Assembly (NCBI GenBank): GCA_963814975.1
Contig: CAWFFB010000035.1
Coordinates: forward strand, 310,001-374,000
DNA: 64,000 nt
Direction: 5' to 3'
Source of the DNA: CAVUXJ01 sp963814975
GTDB taxonomy: Bacteria; Acidobacteriota; Vicinamibacteria; Vicinamibacterales; CAVVIG01
Shown: positions 61,601 to 64,000 of the stretch, piece after piece
Layout: each line of letters starts with the position of its first letter
Numbering within the stretch: position 1 is the first letter of the stretch
Made by a program: the position numbers and the translations under genes
The notes under the pieces: model-generated
The model's database searches: none
What the model saw: only the letters and a program-made list of their open reading frames with translations
Told to the model about the DNA's origin: nothing

Positions 61601-62478
61601 ATCTGGCACACCTCGCTCAAGCGTCGGTCGACAGCGTCCAGGCGACGCTCGACGATGTGCTCGCGGAAGTGGCGACGCTCGAGGCGGCTGGCGATCTGAC
61701 GCCCGACGCGCGGATCATCTGCGCCGACGAGGCGCAGACCTCCGACGAGGACGAGGAGTCTGTGTCCGGCAGCGACGCCCGCGCCGATTCGTCGGACGTC
61801 CACGCCCTGTCGAACCCTGACGCCACGGGGGAGGCGCTGACGGCCGAGGAGGCGATCACGCGGCTGCGGGCCCGGATCGACCGCCTTGGTCCGGTGAACA
61901 TGATGGCGATCGAGCAGTTCGACGAGCTCGAGACGCGCCACGGTTTCCTGACCACGCAGCGCAAGGACTTGATCGACGCGATCGCGCAGACGAGCCAGGC
62001 CATCAAGCGGATCGACGAAACGACGCGCGAGCGGTTTTCCGAGGCGTTCGCCGCGATCAACCGGAATTTCCAGGAAACCTTCAGCACCCTCTTCGGCGGA
62101 GGCCGCGCGGGCCTCACGCTGATCGACGAAACCGATCCGCTCGAGAGCGGCATCGAGATCATCGCCCAGCCGCCCGGCAAACGGCTTCAGAGCGTGCAGC
62201 TGCTGTCGGGCGGCGAGAAGGCGCTCACCGCCATTGCCCTGATGTTCGGCCTCTTCAAGTACAAGCCGAGTCCCTTCTGCCTGCTCGACGAGATCGACGC
62301 TCCGCTCGACGATGCGAACATCGGCAGGTTCGTGGAGATGCTGCGCAGCATGCTCGCGCACACCCAGTTCATTCTCATCACCCACAACCGCAAGACCATG
62401 GAGATCGCCGATCGGTTGTACGGCGTGACCATGGAAGAGCCCGGCGTCTCGAAGCTGATCTCGGTACAGTTCAACTGA
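58609..62478 (+). CDS. smc: Chromosome segregation protein SMC, with a Gly/Asn-rich insertion in the head
   Basis: 1289-residue condensin ATPase. Walker A GPNGCGKS at residues 31-38, then DAITWVMGEQSAKSLRGDRM. The usual loop before SVTRRLYRSGESEYLIDG (here VEVTRRLYRSGESEYLIDGE) contains an extra segment at about residues 95-150, including 21 residues of almost only Asn, Gly and His (105-125). Coiled coils, a hinge near residues 585-720 (GAVADYLDVEGGYERAVEAC), then the C-terminal signature LLSGGEKALTAIALMFGLFK and Walker B CLLDEIDAPLDDAN. An acidic linker precedes the C-terminal head (DEDEESVSGSDARADSSDVH). Start 58609 matches the family N-terminus MRLQRLEINGFKSF. Confidence 0.95.
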   Translation: MRLQRLEINGFKSFSDRSELAFDKGVTAIVGPNGCGKSNVADAITWVMGEQSAKSLRGDRMEDVIFSGSDARKPTAAAEVRLRFSGVVKNVTGPAFVEEAARAGANGNGRVNGNGHGNGTGNGHGAVHHVYSPELASPVLAGPPQLSAEEVIQSVARDVEVTRRLYRSGESEYLIDGEVCRLKDVHELLMDTGLGAKAYAIIEQGKIGMILSTRPTDRRQLIEEAAGVTKYKARRRTAELKLEAAQQNLTRIDDIVFEVQKQRGALKRQASKARRYQKLRDELRRWEKVLLARRYRQLAQAIESVRARLTDARDDETGAAVRLAAVESELARVRIELVEAETSATARREAAHACELGINRLQQQIAFDKNQIEMLGARATSVTAELDTLNARRDPIRELAASRRRAADQANAERDGAAEALAFESNAYGAAHREIEGLEADVEGARSEVFSSINSATALRHSLEHAAVARDRVAETMAKLTVESEDVRIESERVSADHATALDGLRRAQAAIEATRIGRVARESELASARIEHEWRARSIRSREQELAGLEARLKSLQELEAARAEYGDAARTVLAQANGKVGQRGAVADYLDVEGGYERAVEACLGDLLQHVIVEEAEQAAAGFQLVRDQRAGRCGFLIAENGAGMGSGDSDPERFPSASEGLIALSSVIKVNGPYAGAIRRAIGEAWIADSYDQAARASGSAVFPIGTTAGDVFRGPHLVSGGNPDEARGILETKRAIKDLSQPIAAAYEALVHLAEETAGLEATIARASSAIAALNAEHHQLEKVIVGLDAQLQRGVAERERLAQKSEQLTLERGQAQQERDSLDARQIEARASIVRLEEDQRAADERLTVAQRRLFEAREATDELSRRAAEAGASHAALMERAAALASEVQRLDEGLVELEARAVTLTAERDAARARVETLRVAIVEGEATLDSDVRTLDTLREEVQSADDAVFSLRMQADTQEAAIKSARTAVDTLRAAVAELDIQRVTAESDLAHLAQASVDSVQATLDDVLAEVATLEAAGDLTPDARIICADEAQTSDEDEESVSGSDARADSSDVHALSNPDATGEALTAEEAITRLRARIDRLGPVNMMAIEQFDELETRHGFLTTQRKDLIDAIAQTSQAIKRIDETTRERFSEAFAAINRNFQETFSTLFGGGRAGLTLIDETDPLESGIEIIAQPPGKRLQSVQLLSGGEKALTAIALMFGLFKYKPSPFCLLDEIDAPLDDANIGRFVEMLRSMLAHTQFILITHNRKTMEIADRLYGVTMEEPGVSKLISVQFN

Positions 62479-62482
62479 CAGC

Positions 62483-62574
62483 GGAGATTGCAGATGGCAG
62501 ATTTCGGTTGCCGATTTGCGGCACACTTGCAAGCCAATCTGAAATTCAATCTGAAATCTGCAATCTGACATCTC
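62483..62574. repeat. Intergenic inverted word repeat, CAGATTTCAGATT family
   Basis: The left arm GAGATTGCAGATGGCAGATT then TCGGTTGC; the right arm CAATCTGAAATTCAATCTGA, then AATCTGCAATCTGACATCTC. The arms pair over most of their length around a CGATTTGCGGCACACTTGCA centre. It ends five bases before the GTG of the protease gene. The word family is not seen elsewhere in the window. Confidence 0.82.
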
Positions 62575-62578
62575 GATT

Positions 62579-63697
62579 GTGAATGAAGACAAGGCCACCC
62601 GATATCATCGATTGAAACGCCGCGCGAAAGTGGCCTCGCTGGCCTGGCACCTGGTGTTGCTCGCGGGCCTGCTCGCGACGGGCCTGAGCGCCATGCTCAG
62701 AACGGCTGCGGAATCGGCCGCCACCTTCGGGCCACCCCCCCTGGCGTCGGCCCTCACCGTGATCATCTACGTGACCTGGTTGCTGCTCGCCAACGAGATC
62801 GGCAGTCTGCCGATTGCGTTCTACAGCGGTTTCGTCCTCGAGCGCCGCTATGGGCTGTCGACCGAGCCGATCCGCACTTGGCTGGCTGATCAGACGAAGT
62901 CGTTCGCGGTCGGACTGCTGCTTGTCACCGGCGCGGCCAGTCTCATCTACGTCCTCATCCGATGGTCGCCGACCATGTGGTGGCTACCCGCCGGACTCCT
63001 GTTCGCCCTGCTGATCGTCGGGCTCGCGAATGTTGCGCCCGTCGCGCTGCTGCCTCTGTTCTACCGGATGAAACCTCTCGACCGGGAATCGCTTCGCGCA
63101 CGACTCCTCGCCCTGGCCGAACGCGCGGGCGCGCGCGTCCTCGACGCCTACGAATGGGGACTCAGCGGGAAGACGAAAAAGGCCAATGCGGCGCTGACCG
63201 GCCTGGGCGCCACGCGCCGAATCCTGGTGTCGGACACGATGCTGGCGCAATACTCGGACGAGGAAATCGAGACTGTCCTCGCGCACGAGCTCGCGCATCA
63301 CGTGCACGGCGACATCTGGAAGGGGCTGGCGTTCGAGAGCGTTCTCCTGCTGGCGGGCTTCCAGACGGCCGCGCGCGCAGTGGGCTGGTCGGCGGAGCCG
63401 CTCGGCCTCCGCGGTCCCGCCGACGTGGCGGCGCTGCCGCTGCTGGTCCTTGCGACCGGGGCGGTGTCCCTGGTCATGCTACCGATCGCCCATGCCGTGT
63501 CGCGCGCGTACGAGCGCCGCGCCGATCGCTTTGCCCTCGAATTGACGAACAATCCTTCTGCCTTCATTTCCGCGATGCGGCGCCTGAGTGAACAGAACCT
63601 CGCCGAGGAACACCCCTCGAAGGCGATCCAGTGGCTGTTCTACAGCCACCCGCCCATTCGCGAGCGGATCGCGGCAGCGCAGCAGTTCAAGGCCTGA
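62579..63697 (+). CDS. M48-family membrane metalloprotease (Ste24-like)
   Basis: 372 residues from GTG 62579. Several spans at the N-terminus (for example LAWHLVLLAGLLATGLSAML) and in the middle. Zinc site HELAH at residues 236-240 in LAHELAHHVHGDIWKG, with the third ligand Glu in SRAYERRADRFALE. Similar to CAAX prenyl protease 1 (Ste24) and HtpX, enzymes that act on membrane or misfolded proteins; the natural substrate here is unknown. C-terminal FYSHPPIRERIAAAQ is typical of the family. Confidence 0.93.
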   Translation: MNEDKATRYHRLKRRAKVASLAWHLVLLAGLLATGLSAMLRTAAESAATFGPPPLASALTVIIYVTWLLLANEIGSLPIAFYSGFVLERRYGLSTEPIRTWLADQTKSFAVGLLLVTGAASLIYVLIRWSPTMWWLPAGLLFALLIVGLANVAPVALLPLFYRMKPLDRESLRARLLALAERAGARVLDAYEWGLSGKTKKANAALTGLGATRRILVSDTMLAQYSDEEIETVLAHELAHHVHGDIWKGLAFESVLLLAGFQTAARAVGWSAEPLGLRGPADVAALPLLVLATGAVSLVMLPIAHAVSRAYERRADRFALELTNNPSAFISAMRRLSEQNLAEEHPSKAIQWLFYSHPPIRERIAAAQQFKA

Positions 63698-63709
63698 ATC
63701 AGTCCAGAG

Positions 63710-64000
63710 TCAGGGCGGCGAGAGTCGCTTCTGAAACACGTGGAAGGCCCAGGCGATGGCCAACGCGCCGGCGAGGCCGAGCCCCAACAACGCGAAGGAG
63801 CGACGCTCGACGAAGCTGACCCCCAGATACACCGTGCCCACCGCATACGGCAGCTCGCCGATAGAGAGCGCGAGCAGGTATTTGAGGAACCTGTACCGCA
63901 CGAGGCCCAGCAGGTAACCCGGGAGCTCTGAGGGCAGCGCCAACTGGAAGAGCAGAACGAGCGTGAACGGAGCGTGGTTCGAGATCCGATGTTCGAACCG
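63710..64000 (-). CDS. VTT-domain (TVP38/DedA-like) membrane protein, partial
   Basis: C-terminal 96 residues of a gene whose 5' end lies beyond the window; the frame is open to base 64000 (RFEHRISNHAPFTLVLLFQL and on). ALPSELPGYLLGLVRYRFLK, YLLALSIGELPYAVGTVYLG and a final span LLGLGLAGALAIAWAFHVF match the end of the VTT/SNARE-associated Golgi domain found in TVP38/TMEM64 and DedA proteins. Convergent with the M48 gene. Function of the family is linked to lipid scrambling or membrane homeostasis; nothing here refines that. Confidence 0.7.
   Translation of the reverse strand, partial: RFEHRISNHAPFTLVLLFQLALPSELPGYLLGLVRYRFLKYLLALSIGELPYAVGTVYLGVSFVERRSFALLGLGLAGALAIAWAFHVFQKRLSPP

Noticed and set aside
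62645..62661. A sigma-54-like sequence TGGCACCTGGTGTTGC
   Set aside because: The spacer is six instead of five bases, so GG and GC are 11 apart, and it lies inside the M48 protease coding sequence.

Overview
The window is about 64 kb of GC-rich bacterial chromosome. Gene content and protein style (a complete S10-spc-alpha ribosomal block, acidobacterial-looking pilins, MacB-type permeases, an archaeal-type ProRS, a pyruvoyl-dependent arginine decarboxylase) suggest Acidobacteriota, probably class Vicinamibacteria. That placement is inference from content, not a tree. I see no phage, insertion sequence, CRISPR array, tRNA or rRNA.

Layout. 1-16 kb: the ribosomal superoperon from rplD to rplQ on the plus strand, with secY, adk (one extra base breaks the frame), map, infA, rpmJ and rpoA in canonical order. 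It ends at a strong hairpin terminator facing a convergent EF-G-like GTPase gene (16.0-18.1 kb). 18.3-22.4 kb: a minus-strand efflux-type set (adaptor plus two MacB/FtsX-type permeases, no ATPase). 22.5-24.3 kb: a pyruvoyl arginine decarboxylase and a heavily decayed outer-membrane protein gene. 24.3-47.8 kb: a type IV pilus region with pilB, pilT, pilC, the PilS/PilR two-component system, three pilin genes each preceded by a sigma-54 promoter, a VKOR-thioredoxin fusion, an ABC-2 exporter, a TPR protein, pilD, an NtrB-like kinase, two minor-pilin sets (one decaying on the minus strand, one intact on the plus strand) and an NtrC-like regulator. 47.9-64 kb: housekeeping and envelope genes aroB, nadB, proS, a HEAT-repeat protein, an OmpA-type protein, tatC/tatA, a C-terminal processing protease, smc, an M48 protease and the end of a VTT-domain membrane protein.

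How it fits together. PilS/PilR very likely drive the three pilins: all three carry a TGGCAC-N5-TTGCT promoter about 70 bp before the ATG and TGTC-type candidate PilR sites about 100 bp further upstream. PilD would process the pilins, PilB/PilT power extension and retraction, and the neighbouring VKOR fusion could oxidise the cysteine pair present in the pilins.

Two genome-level signals stand out. First, many intergenic gaps, especially in the ribosomal operon, are filled by self-complementary elements made of a short word repeated on one arm and its reverse complement on the other. At least eight unrelated word families share this architecture, and some run to the next start codon. Second, eight single-base disruptions in six recognisable genes are all +1 insertions, which points either to consensus insertion errors or to something worth checking in the reads; a separate pseudogene at 23.3-24.3 kb shows shifts of both signs, as true decay would.
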